Source: an uncultured Aquimarina sp.
Lineage (GTDB): Bacteria; Bacteroidota; Bacteroidia; Flavobacteriales; Flavobacteriaceae
NCBI GenBank assembly: GCA_947498775.1
Contig: CANMLL010000021.1
Coordinates: 32,653-96,652 of the forward strand
Direction: 5' to 3'
Length of the DNA stretch: 64,000 bases
Part shown: piece after piece, positions 18,030-26,387 of the stretch
Numbering within the stretch: position 1 is the stretch's first letter
Layout of the letters: each line of letters begins with the position of its first letter
Notes under the pieces: generated by a model
What the model saw: the letters and a program-made list of their open reading frames with translations, nothing else
What the model was told of the DNA's origin: nothing
The model's database searches: none
Position numbers and translations under genes: made by a program

Positions 18030-19025
18030 ATGAAACTAAAAATAGCCATTTATAATGTAGCGTGGATGCGAAGGTTATTTAACAAGGATGGAACACCAAT
18101 TACATCAGGGGATGAAGGTGAAAGAAGCCAACAACTGGCAAATATTGTTTCTACGATAAATCCAGATTTTCTGGGAATAGTTGAAGGACCCGACACGCTT
18201 GTCGATGGAAGCAAGACAGCATCAATTCAATTAGAGAGGTGGAGTTCTCATTTTGGATTAAATCCCAACTTTAAAGGTATTCATGGCATCCCTTCTAATG
18301 GGCAGCAAGAACTTTGTGCCCTATATGACAGCTCAAAGATTAATGTAGAACACACCCCTACCACAGACCCCAATAATCAATTTGACGAACCTTTTCTAGT
18401 AGATACCACCAACAAACTTATTAAAGAACAATACAAGCATTACAGACCTCCTTTAGAACTCACTATTAAGAATCTATTAGATGATCATTTTTCAAAAGTT
18501 ATTATTGCTCATACAAAGTCCAAAGGTATATTTGCTCCTGTAGATTATGCAAAATTTGAGCAAATATCTCAAAGGGATAGGATGAGATTATATGCAGAAT
18601 GCATGTCGATCAGAAAAAAGTGTGATGATTACATAAATGATGGATCAAATGTGATTGTTATGGGAGACATTAACGACGGGGTGGGTATGGATTTCTATGA
18701 AAATAGATTTAGTAAAAGTGCTGTAGAAATCTTACTAGGAGATGTTTGGAAATCAGAAATGATTCTACAATCTGTATTGACCAAACCCAAATGGACCAGC
18801 AATGGCTGGAAACCTTCATCAAGCAGATATAGAGATCGAATAACCGAAGATAATATTAATGTGCTTATAGATCATATTCTAATAAGCAGAGGTCTTACTA
18901 CTTCACAGGGAAAAGTTTGGAATCCATATTTGGAAAAAAATGATCTGGCTATTCAATCAATTAGTAAGGATCTAAAAAATGCTTCAGATCATTTTCCTAT
19001 TGTTGCCGAAGTGGAAAGTACATAA
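18030..19025 (+). CDS. endonuclease/exonuclease/phosphatase (EEP) family hydrolase
   Basis: A 331-residue metal-dependent hydrolase of the DNase I-like EEP superfamily. Active-site signatures appear in order: IAIYNVAWM (Asn), GIVEGPD (metal-binding Glu), VIIAHTKSKG, VMGDINDGVG (Asp and Asn) and the C-terminal ASDHFPI (Asp-His). No signal peptide is visible, so it is probably cytoplasmic. The substrate (nucleic acid, inositol phosphate or phosphodiester) cannot be told. It is monocistronic and followed by a terminator that serves both sides. Confidence 0.85.
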   Translation: MKLKIAIYNVAWMRRLFNKDGTPITSGDEGERSQQLANIVSTINPDFLGIVEGPDTLVDGSKTASIQLERWSSHFGLNPNFKGIHGIPSNGQQELCALYDSSKINVEHTPTTDPNNQFDEPFLVDTTNKLIKEQYKHYRPPLELTIKNLLDDHFSKVIIAHTKSKGIFAPVDYAKFEQISQRDRMRLYAECMSIRKKCDDYINDGSNVIVMGDINDGVGMDFYENRFSKSAVEILLGDVWKSEMILQSVLTKPKWTSNGWKPSSSRYRDRITEDNINVLIDHILISRGLTTSQGKVWNPYLEKNDLAIQSISKDLKNASDHFPIVAEVEST

Positions 19026-19053
19026 AAAAGCACCTTTAAAAGGCGCTTTTTCA
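19024..19053. terminator. hairpin terminator between EEP gene and convergent lipoprotein gene
   Basis: AAAAAGCACCTTT pairs with AAAGGCGCTTTTT (one mismatch) with A-run on the left and T-run on the right, so it can work in both directions. Confidence 0.75.
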
Positions 19054-19072
19054 ACTCATCAATCAAAAAATT

Positions 19073-19897
19073 CTATAAACGAATTTCTTTTTCTTCTCCG
19101 TCTGCATTAGTAAATACAGCAAGATTGTCACATGCTCCATCTCCATAATCTAGTGAACCACTATAGTTAGTTCTTACCAGATCAACTACTCCATTCACCA
19201 AAAATCTACAGCTAGCCTCACGGCGTAAAGCAGTTGTAATTGTGGTGCTGTGTGTATTTCCATTTGCAAAATTAGTTTCCCATGCTCCTGTAATTAAGAA
19301 AACATTATCTCCCCAATTACCATTAAATGAACCCGCTATCCATTCTCTTGTCTTGTTGCCTGTCCTTGAAGCCAGCGTACCATCTGCAAAAGTTACTTCA
19401 AGATCAAGATCCATTGTGTATTGTGGATTACCATTATCATTGACCTTTTGTCTGGTTACAGTTTTAGAACCCGCAAACTGAATATCATCAACAAAGAAAT
19501 CTTCAAGACTATAGTTAACAACCAATGTCATAGCATCAACATCGGCTACGTATGACATGTTCACTTTCCCTTTAATGGTGCGTCCCCTTACTTCACATCC
19601 GTCAGAACCAAAATCCACAGTTACATCTTTTGAGGTATCTGTAAGCTCAATCGTTACAATAGCACATTCTGGTAAATGAGGACGAATTGGACCTTTTTGT
19701 AAGCTTTCTTCAGATTCAATTGCTTGCAAAAATGTATCACTTATTACTTCGGTTGCATTATCAACTTTTGCGGTAAGTGCTGCTTCCTTTTGATCAATAG
19801 ACCCGGTTACTGCATCATTAGATTCTTCGCTATCACAGGCGACTAAAATCATTGAAAAAATTGTCATTAAACCAAACTTAAAAATGCTGTTTCTCAT
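19073..19897 (-). CDS. hypothetical lipoprotein
   Basis: A 274-residue secreted protein I do not recognise. Starting at 19897 (MRNSIFKFGLMTIFSM) it has a lipoprotein signal peptide with lipobox LVAC and the tail DSEESND, an acidic segment of the kind that sends lipoproteins to the cell surface in Bacteroidota. The mature part is rich in beta-strands and Thr/Asp/Asn, with regular repeats of the type TxxxxWxxGxxNxxWGDN. Three to four cysteines (PECAIV, DGCEVRG, ASCRFLV, GACDNL) are spread through it. The in-frame upstream codon at 19921 would give nine-odd unneeded residues. Function unknown. Confidence 0.75.
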   Translation of the reverse strand: MRNSIFKFGLMTIFSMILVACDSEESNDAVTGSIDQKEAALTAKVDNATEVISDTFLQAIESEESLQKGPIRPHLPECAIVTIELTDTSKDVTVDFGSDGCEVRGRTIKGKVNMSYVADVDAMTLVVNYSLEDFFVDDIQFAGSKTVTRQKVNDNGNPQYTMDLDLEVTFADGTLASRTGNKTREWIAGSFNGNWGDNVFLITGAWETNFANGNTHSTTITTALRREASCRFLVNGVVDLVRTNYSGSLDYGDGACDNLAVFTNADGEEKEIRL

Positions 19898-20001
19898 AAT
19901 ACTTAATTTTAACGTTACCATACTATGACTAACTGTTTTTCAAAAAGTTTAATTTCGATATGATTTTTTTATAGAAAACGTTATTCTAATCCAAAAAAGA
20001 T

Positions 20002-20009
20002 TATATTTG
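20002..20009 (+). promoter_or_regulatory. -7 promoter element of rpsO
   Basis: TATATTTG matches TAnnTTTG 54 bases before the rpsO start. Confidence 0.5.
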
Positions 20010-20063
20010 CACGCTGATAGCAAAGCGTTATCCATACATAAAAATCATTTAAATAATATTGGA

Positions 20064-20333
20064 ATGTATTTAACAAAAGAAACTAAAGAAGAAATCTTCG
20101 CAAAACACGGTAAAGGAAAGAATGATACCGGTTCTGCAGAAGGTCAGATTGCGCTATTCACACATAGGATTACACATCTTACAGAACACTTAAAAAAGAA
20201 TCGCAAAGATTTTAATACCGAGCGTTCTTTGGTAAAGTTGGTAGGTAAGCGTAGAGATCTACTTGACTATCTTGTAAAGAAAGATATTATGAGATATCGT
20301 GCAATTGTAAAAGAATTAGAATTAAGAAAATAA
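20064..20333 (+). CDS. rpsO: 30S ribosomal protein S15
   Basis: An 89-residue S15, which binds 16S rRNA helices 20-22 in the platform. MYLTKETKEEIFAKHG begins the protein; KNDTGSAEGQIALFTHRITHLTEHLK and LVKLVGKRRDLLDYL are diagnostic. An in-frame upstream extension to 20007 is not part of S15. It is followed by a hairpin terminator and then by pnp, the same rpsO-pnp order as in many bacteria. Confidence 0.97.
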   Translation: MYLTKETKEEIFAKHGKGKNDTGSAEGQIALFTHRITHLTEHLKKNRKDFNTERSLVKLVGKRRDLLDYLVKKDIMRYRAIVKELELRK

Positions 20334-20339
20334 TAAAAG

Positions 20340-20362
20340 AGAGGCTTTGCGCCTCTTTTTTT
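20340..20362 (+). terminator. Rho-independent terminator of rpsO
   Basis: AGAGGC / GCCTCT stem with 5-base loop and a run of seven or more T. Confidence 0.8.
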
Positions 20363-20386
20363 AATTATAACTATTTTTAAAAAAAG

Positions 20387-20490
20387 CATTTGTAATAGAA
20401 ATACAAATGTATGCCTTAGTTTTTCATTGGTCGACAATTACTACAACAACAACACAACCTTGTCCGTCCGAGTAAGACGGAAAACCAATG
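20387..20490 (+). promoter_or_regulatory. structured leader upstream of pnp (two hairpins)
   Basis: Two inverted repeats lie between the rpsO terminator and pnp. First, CATTTGTA (20387-20394) pairs with TACAAATG (20402-20409) over a 7-base loop. Second, CATTGGT (20425-20431) pairs with ACCAATG (20484-20490) and encloses a small stem TCCGTC/GACGGA (20463-20468 / 20476-20481). In E. coli the pnp leader folds into a hairpin used for autoregulation with RNase III; a similar role here is inference. Confidence 0.5.
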
Positions 20491-20544
20491 TTTAATTATG
20501 TCTATTGTATATTTATATATGACTAGACAAGAATCAAAATTATT

Positions 20545-22734
20545 ATGATTCCACAAGTTTATAAAGAGGTCATTGACCTTGGTGACGGTAGAGAGATTTC
20601 TATTGAAACCGGAAAATTGGCAAAACAGGCACATGGTTCTGTTGTTGTTCAATCAGGCAAGTGTATGTTATTATGTACAGTTGTTTCAAATTACAAGCAA
20701 AGCGATGTAGATTTCCTACCCTTAACAGTAGACTATAGAGAAAAATTTGCTGCATCAGGTCGTTATCCTGGTGGTTTTTTCAAAAGAGAAGCAAGACCAA
20801 GTGATGGAGAAGTACTAACGATGCGTTTGGTAGACCGCGTATTACGCCCGCTTTTCCCAAAAGATTATCATGCAGAAACGCAGGTAATGATACAATTAAT
20901 GTCTCACGACGAAAACGTAATGCCAGATGCAATGGCCGGATTGGCAGCATCTGCAGCGATACAACTATCAGATTTTCCTTTTGAGTGCGCAATTTCTGAG
21001 GCACGCGTAGGTCGTGTAAATGGTGAATTTATCATCAACCCAACAAGAGCTCAGTTAGAAGAATCTGATATCGACATGATGATCGGTGCATCTGCCGATT
21101 CTGTAATGATGGTTGAAGGTGAGATGAAAGAAATCAGCGAAGAAGAAATGGTGGAAGCTATTAAATTCGCTCATGATCATATAAAAATACAATGTGCCGC
21201 TCAGCTCAAATTAGCTGAAGCCTTTGGAAGAAAAGAAGTTAGAGAATACGAGCCAGAAAGAGCAGATGAAGATTTAGCCAAGAAAATTCATGACGTGGCG
21301 TATGATAAGGTATATGCTGTGGCAAAAGCCGGGTCTTCAAAGAAAGAAAGAGGAACCGCATTTTCTGAAATAAAGGAAGAAATAAAAACTACATTTTCTG
21401 AAGAAGAACTAGAAGATTTCGGAGACTTAGTTTCTAAATATTATGCTAAAGCGGAAAAAGCTGCTATACGTGATTTAACTCTTAATGAAGGTTTACGTCT
21501 TGATGGTCGTAAAACAGATGAGATCAGACCCATCTGGTGTGAGGTGGATTATTTACCTTCGACACATGGATCGTCAATCTTTACAAGAGGAGAAACACAA
21601 GCATTAGCTACAGTAACTTTAGGAACCTCTAGAGAAGCTAATCAAATTGATATGCCTTCTTTTGAAGGAGAAGAAACATTCTATTTACACTATAACTTCC
21701 CTCCTTTCTGTACTGGTGAGGCAAGACCTATTAGAGGTACTTCACGTAGAGAAGTAGGACATGGTAACTTGGCGCAACGTGCCTTGAAAGGCATGATCCC
21801 AGAAGATTGCCCTTACACTGTGCGTATCGTATCAGAAGTATTAGAATCAAATGGTTCATCTTCTATGGCAACTGTTTGTTCGGGTACTATGGCATTGATG
21901 GATGCTGGTGTACAAATGATAAAACCAGTTTCTGGTATTGCTATGGGATTAATTTCTGATGGTGATACAGGAAAATATGCCGTTTTATCTGATATCTTAG
22001 GTGATGAAGATCATTTGGGTGATATGGATTTCAAAGTTACAGGTACGGCAGATGGTATAACTGCTTGCCAAATGGATATCAAAGTAAAAGGTCTTTCTTA
22101 TGAGATCTTGGTAAATGCATTAAAACAAGCTGCAGATGGTCGTTTACATATCCTTGGTAAATTAACCGATACGATTGCCGCGCCAAATGCAGACGTAAAA
22201 TCGCATGCTCCAAAAATGGTGACAAAAACCATTCCTGGAGAATACATTGGTGCTTTAATTGGGCCTGGAGGAAAAGTAATTCAAGAATTACAAAAAACCA
22301 CAGGTACTACTATTGTGATCAATGAAGATCCTGTTACCGAAGAAGGAAATGTAGAAATTCTTGGTACTGATCAAGACGGGATTGATGCTGTTTTGGCAAA
22401 AATAGAGTCTATTACTTTTAAGCCAGTTGTTGGAAGTGTATATGAAGTAAAAGTGATCAAAATGTTAGATTTTGGTGCTGTAGTAGAATATATGGAAGCT
22501 CCAGGTAATGAGGTACTACTTCATGTTTCTGAATTAGCATGGGAACGCACAGAAAATGTTAGCGATGTTGTAAACATGGGCGATGTATTTGATGTGAAGT
22601 ATTTTGGTGTTGATTCAAGAACGAGAAAAGAAAAGGTTTCTAGAAAAGCTCTATTACCACGACCTCCTAGACCTGAAGGTGATAATAAAAGAGATGACAG
22701 AAGACCTCCTCGTAGAGAGAAAAAAGAAAATTAA
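20545..22734 (+). CDS. pnp: polyribonucleotide nucleotidyltransferase (PNPase)
   Basis: A 729-residue phosphorolytic 3'-5' exoribonuclease of RNA decay. Domains in order: RNase PH-like domain 1 (about 1-220), an all-helical linker (about 235-310), RNase PH-like domain 2 (about 315-550), KH domain (PGEYIGALIGPGGKVIQEL, about 555-610), S1 domain (about 620-690) and a short tail rich in Arg/Pro/Glu. FLPLTVDYREKFAASGRYPGG-type and GHGNLAQRALKGMIP motifs mark the catalytic halves. It would form a trimer. A perfect palindromic terminator follows. Confidence 0.97.
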   Translation: MIPQVYKEVIDLGDGREISIETGKLAKQAHGSVVVQSGKCMLLCTVVSNYKQSDVDFLPLTVDYREKFAASGRYPGGFFKREARPSDGEVLTMRLVDRVLRPLFPKDYHAETQVMIQLMSHDENVMPDAMAGLAASAAIQLSDFPFECAISEARVGRVNGEFIINPTRAQLEESDIDMMIGASADSVMMVEGEMKEISEEEMVEAIKFAHDHIKIQCAAQLKLAEAFGRKEVREYEPERADEDLAKKIHDVAYDKVYAVAKAGSSKKERGTAFSEIKEEIKTTFSEEELEDFGDLVSKYYAKAEKAAIRDLTLNEGLRLDGRKTDEIRPIWCEVDYLPSTHGSSIFTRGETQALATVTLGTSREANQIDMPSFEGEETFYLHYNFPPFCTGEARPIRGTSRREVGHGNLAQRALKGMIPEDCPYTVRIVSEVLESNGSSSMATVCSGTMALMDAGVQMIKPVSGIAMGLISDGDTGKYAVLSDILGDEDHLGDMDFKVTGTADGITACQMDIKVKGLSYEILVNALKQAADGRLHILGKLTDTIAAPNADVKSHAPKMVTKTIPGEYIGALIGPGGKVIQELQKTTGTTIVINEDPVTEEGNVEILGTDQDGIDAVLAKIESITFKPVVGSVYEVKVIKMLDFGAVVEYMEAPGNEVLLHVSELAWERTENVSDVVNMGDVFDVKYFGVDSRTRKEKVSRKALLPRPPRPEGDNKRDDRRPPRREKKEN

Positions 22735-22757
22735 TTTTCTTTAGAATTATATAATAC

Positions 22758-22792
22758 AACCACCTTCAAAATTTTGAAGGTGGTTTTTTTAT
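22758..22792 (+). terminator. Rho-independent terminator of pnp
   Basis: A perfect 28-base palindrome (arm AACCACCTTCAAAA) from 22758 to 22785 followed by a T run. Confidence 0.85.
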
Positions 22793-22967
22793 TATTTTTT
22801 AAAATTTTATAAAAACCCTCAAACCCCGGTATTGGCAATACACTACTACATACAATGAATAAAATATGCAACATGATTTCAATAAAAAAGTAAACATTTT
22901 TGTAACATTTTGATTGCATCTTACGTATAAAAGATAAAAGCCCTAAATTATTCACGTATTAAATTTC

Positions 22968-22973
22968 AAGGAG
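22968..22973 (+). promoter_or_regulatory. strong Shine-Dalgarno site of rpoD
   Basis: AAGGAG ends 7 bases before the ATG at 22981. Such a site is exceptional in this genome, where starts generally lack Shine-Dalgarno sequences, and it fixes the start. Confidence 0.6.
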
Positions 22974-22980
22974 AATATAG

Positions 22981-23844
22981 ATGAGACAACTTAAAATTAC
23001 GAAGCAGGTAACGAATCGTGAGACTGCATCGCTGGATAAATATTTGCAGGAAATAGGAAAAGTAGATCTTATTACTGCCGATGAAGAAGTAGAATTGGCT
23101 CAGCGTATTAAAGCTGGAGATGAGAGAGCTCTTGAAAAACTAACAAAGGCTAATTTAAGATTCGTGGTATCTGTTGCAAAACAATATCAAAATCAAGGAC
23201 TTACACTTCCTGATCTTATCAACGAAGGAAACCTTGGATTAATTAAAGCTGCAAAACGTTTTGACGAAACCAGAGGTTTTAAGTTTATTTCATACGCTGT
23301 ATGGTGGATTCGTCAATCTATTTTACAAGCATTAGCAGAACAATCACGTATTGTTCGTTTACCTCTTAATAAAATTGGTTCGATCAATAAGATTAATAAA
23401 ACCTATGCTTTTCTTGAGCAATCACATGAGCGCCCACCAAGTGCCGAAGAGATTGCAAAAGAACTGGATATGACCATTAATGACGTAAAAGAGTCTATGA
23501 AAAACTCTGGACGTCATGTAAGTATGGATGCTCCGCTTGTAGAAGGAGAGGATTCTAACCTTTATGATGTATTAAATTCTGGTGAATCACCAAATCCTGA
23601 TAGATCATTATTACACGAATCTCTTCGTACTGAGATAGAAAGAGCATTGGAAACACTTACTCCAAGAGAAGCTGATGTTATCAGATTATACTTCGGATTA
23701 GGAGATCAACACCCAATGACTCTTGAAGAAATTGGAGAAACATTTGATCTTACCCGTGAACGTGTACGTCAAATTAAAGAAAAAGCAATTCGTAGATTAA
23801 AACATACATCTAGAAGTAAAATATTGAAGACTTATTTAGGATAA
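22981..23844 (+). CDS. rpoD: RNA polymerase primary sigma factor (short Bacteroidota type)
   Basis: A 287-residue group-1-type sigma-70. It has sigma region 1.2 (DKYLQEIGKVDLITADEE), region 2 (LRFVVSVAKQYQNQGL, then FKFISYAVWWIRQSILQAL), region 3 (RLPLNKIGSINKINK) and region 4 with the helix-turn-helix LTRERVRQIKEKAIRRLKH. It lacks region 1.1, as in other Bacteroidota. It directs polymerase to TTG/TAnnTTTG promoters. The leader carries no TAnnTTTG box that I can see, though TATAAAAG occurs at 22926. A terminator follows at 23908. Confidence 0.96.
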   Translation: MRQLKITKQVTNRETASLDKYLQEIGKVDLITADEEVELAQRIKAGDERALEKLTKANLRFVVSVAKQYQNQGLTLPDLINEGNLGLIKAAKRFDETRGFKFISYAVWWIRQSILQALAEQSRIVRLPLNKIGSINKINKTYAFLEQSHERPPSAEEIAKELDMTINDVKESMKNSGRHVSMDAPLVEGEDSNLYDVLNSGESPNPDRSLLHESLRTEIERALETLTPREADVIRLYFGLGDQHPMTLEEIGETFDLTRERVRQIKEKAIRRLKHTSRSKILKTYLG

Positions 23845-23907
23845 ATTCCTAAATTGCGGTTACAAACAGTTTTATAACATAACTGTTCGTTTTTTGATTG
23901 ATGAATG

Positions 23908-23936
23908 ACCTCCGGCTGATTACCGGAGGTTTTTTC
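23908..23936 (+). terminator. Rho-independent terminator of rpoD
   Basis: Perfect 8-bp stem ACCTCCGG / CCGGAGGT with 7-base loop and T run. Confidence 0.85.
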
Positions 23937-24025
23937 TTTCCTTAAACCCAAAATTTACGGAAAAGCATAAAATTTTATAGTAAAACATGTTTTTTTACTT
24001 ATTTTACTGCTTAAACCCTAATAAA

Positions 24026-24057
24026 TTGGCTAAATTATTATAAAATTCATACCTTTA
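24026..24057 (+). promoter_or_regulatory. candidate promoter of the BLUF gene
   Basis: TTG at 24026-24028, a 21-base spacer and TACCTTTA (one mismatch to TAnnTTTG) at 24050-24057, 35 bases before the start codon. Confidence 0.4.
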
Positions 24058-24092
24058 ATATGTCCTATCCCCCATAAATATTTTAGCTCATC

Positions 24093-24500
24093 ATGAGATA
24101 TACCATAAGTTATGTAAGTACTGTATCCTCAAACTTATCAGATACTGATATAGAAAATCTTATGAATTATGTAAGAGAACATAATAACCTTCTTAACATT
24201 ACGGGTATATTGCTACATTCTGACGGTAATTTTTTTCAAGTATTGGAGGGTGAAAAGGAAATCATTAAAATGATGTTTGAAAGAATAAAAAAAGATGCTA
24301 GACATTATAATATTATCAAAATGCTAGATAAAGAGATCAGCGATAACTCTTTTTCAGCATATCATTCTTCATTTACTGTAATCTCTGGACATTATGGTAA
24401 TACAGAACTACAACAATTCTTAAAAAATGAGAAAGATTACAATCCAGAACATTTCAAAAGCATTTCCTATTTAACTCAAAAATTTATGAACCTTTTGTAG
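24093..24500 (+). CDS. BLUF-domain blue-light photoreceptor
   Basis: A 135-residue protein made of a BLUF (FAD-binding blue-light sensor) domain with a short C-terminal extension. The photochemical residues are present: Tyr7 (TISYVS), Asn31 and Asn32 (REHNNLLNITG) and Gln49 (FFQVLEGE), followed by the family's RH in DARHYN. The AppA Trp position is Tyr here (SAYHSSF). With no output domain it must act on a partner protein, which is not evident nearby. It stands alone between rpoD and rpe. Cytoplasmic. Confidence 0.9.
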   Translation: MRYTISYVSTVSSNLSDTDIENLMNYVREHNNLLNITGILLHSDGNFFQVLEGEKEIIKMMFERIKKDARHYNIIKMLDKEISDNSFSAYHSSFTVISGHYGNTELQQFLKNEKDYNPEHFKSISYLTQKFMNLL

Positions 24501-24523
24501 TATGTTATTTTAAACTTAAGTAG

Positions 24524-24531
24524 TACTTTTG
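24524..24531 (+). promoter_or_regulatory. -7 promoter element of rpe
   Basis: TACTTTTG (TAnnTTTG) 19 bases before the rpe start; -33 not clear. Confidence 0.5.
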
Positions 24532-24550
24532 CTTAAAACAACACAATTTT

Positions 24551-25213
24551 ATGGCTTCAAAATGTATTGCTCCATCAGTATTAGCTGCAGATTTTGCTAA
24601 TTTACAGCGAGATATAGAAATGATTAATAATAGTGAGGCAGATTGGTTTCATATTGATATAATGGATGGGGTTTTTGTTCCGAATATATCTTTTGGAATG
24701 CCAGTTTTAAGGGATATCGCGAAACATGCAACAAAAACTATCGATGTACACCTTATGATTGTTGATCCAGATCGATATATAAAAACTTTTGCCGATCTAG
24801 GAAGCAATATTCTTACCGTACACTACGAGGCATGCACTCACCTGCATAGAACATTACAAGCTATAAAGGCCGAAGGAATGAAAGCTGGTGTTGCTATCAA
24901 TCCGCATACCAATGTAGATTTACTTGAAGATGTGATTCGCGATATTGATTTGGTTTGCATAATGAGTGTAAATCCAGGGTTTGGAGGACAATCATTTATA
25001 GAAAATACGTATAAAAAAGTAAAACAACTTAAAGAAATCATTACCAGAAATAATGCAAATACACTCATCGAAATTGATGGAGGTGTAACTAATAAAAATG
25101 CCAAAAAACTTATTGATGCCGGCGCAGATGTATTGGTTGCTGGTAGTTTTGTTTTTAAAAGTGAAAACCCAATACATACTATTAAAAACTTAAAAGAGAT
25201 TGTTGGTACTTAA
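24551..25213 (+). CDS. rpe: ribulose-phosphate 3-epimerase
   Basis: A 220-residue TIM-barrel enzyme that interconverts D-ribulose 5-phosphate and D-xylulose 5-phosphate in the pentose phosphate pathway. Signatures: IAPSVLAADF, FHIDIMDGVFVPNISFG, VDVHLM-type metal site (IDVHLMI), VNPGFGGQSFI, and EIDGGVTNKNAKKLIDAGADVLVAGS. Standard length. The YpdA-like gene follows 41 bases on and could share the transcript. Confidence 0.96.
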   Translation: MASKCIAPSVLAADFANLQRDIEMINNSEADWFHIDIMDGVFVPNISFGMPVLRDIAKHATKTIDVHLMIVDPDRYIKTFADLGSNILTVHYEACTHLHRTLQAIKAEGMKAGVAINPHTNVDLLEDVIRDIDLVCIMSVNPGFGGQSFIENTYKKVKQLKEIITRNNANTLIEIDGGVTNKNAKKLIDAGADVLVAGSFVFKSENPIHTIKNLKEIVGT

Positions 25214-25254
25214 GTTATTTATACTGAAACTAAAAAGCATTAGTAAAAACTATC

Positions 25255-26229
25255 ATGAAGCATGTTGATCTAGTAATCGTGGGTGGTGGCCCGATAGGAA
25301 TTACCTGTGGTTTAGAAGCAAAGAAAAAAGGTATTGATTATGTAATCATCGAAAAGGGACCCATAGTAAATTCGCTATTTAATTACCCAATAAACATGCA
25401 GTTTTTCTCTTCTTCAGAAAAACTAGAGATCAACGGAATTCCTTTTATTAGTAAAGAAGCCAAACCAAAGCGCAATGAAGCTCTTGAATATTATCGTAGA
25501 ATTGTTACCTCTAATGAGCTAAACATTAATTTATTTGAAAAAGTAAATACCATAAAAAAAGAAAATGAAGTTTTTAATATCGAAACAAACAAACAAGTAT
25601 ATACCGCTTCATTCATAATCATTGCAACTGGGTTTTATGATATTCCTAATACTATTGGTGTACCAGGAGAAGATCTACCAAAAGTATCTCATTATTATAA
25701 GGATCCACATTTTTTTGCCAAACAAAAACTAGTAGTAATTGGCGCTAGTAATTCTGCCGTAGATGCTGCTCTTGAATGTTATAGAAAAGGTGCCGAAGTT
25801 ACTATGATTATACGTGGTCCCGAAATTGGAAGGCGCGTAAAGTATTGGGTTCGTCCGGATATTGAAAATCGAATTGCAGAAGGAAGTATTAAGGCATTTT
25901 ATAATGCAAAAGTTACTGAAATATCAAAAAATAGGATCAATATCGCTACCCCAAAGGGAGATTTTGACATAGAAAATGATTTTGTATTAGCATTAACCGG
26001 TTACAAGCCAAATTTTGAATTTCTGAAAAAGATAGGAATCAAACTTTCTGATAATGAAAAATTATATCCTGAGTATGATGAAGACACTATGGAATCTAAT
26101 GTAAAAAACTTATATCTGGCCGGAGTAATTTGTGGTGGAATGGATACCCATATTTGGTTTATTGAAAACTCTAGAATACATGCAAAAACAATACTAAAAT
26201 CAATTCTTAAAAAACAACAGAAACAATAA
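25255..26229 (+). CDS. YpdA family bacillithiol disulfide reductase (putative)
   Basis: A 324-residue FAD/NAD(P)-dependent oxidoreductase. The N-terminal FAD site is VIVGGGPIGITCGLEA, the second dinucleotide site is VVIGASNSAVDAALEC, and LYLAGVICGG is the C-terminal FAD-contact. There is no CxxC pair, unlike thioredoxin reductase, which fits YpdA (Bdr), the NADPH-dependent reductase of oxidised bacillithiol. Flavobacteria are known bacillithiol producers. NAMQFFSSSE-like NMQFFSSSEKLEING is typical. Assignment to YpdA is strong; the thiol substrate is by homology only. Confidence 0.87.
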   Translation: MKHVDLVIVGGGPIGITCGLEAKKKGIDYVIIEKGPIVNSLFNYPINMQFFSSSEKLEINGIPFISKEAKPKRNEALEYYRRIVTSNELNINLFEKVNTIKKENEVFNIETNKQVYTASFIIIATGFYDIPNTIGVPGEDLPKVSHYYKDPHFFAKQKLVVIGASNSAVDAALECYRKGAEVTMIIRGPEIGRRVKYWVRPDIENRIAEGSIKAFYNAKVTEISKNRINIATPKGDFDIENDFVLALTGYKPNFEFLKKIGIKLSDNEKLYPEYDEDTMESNVKNLYLAGVICGGMDTHIWFIENSRIHAKTILKSILKKQQKQ

Positions 26230-26387
26230 CCCCAAATATTGCTGATTAATAGTGTGGTTTTAGAATGCCATTTTCTCAACATAGGTCATTGCAAGCATAA
26301 ATCCATTATGAATAATCACCCATCTTTACCTTTGGGCAATAGAAAATGTAAAGTAGATACGGTTATTTCTCTACCATAAGATTCTTA

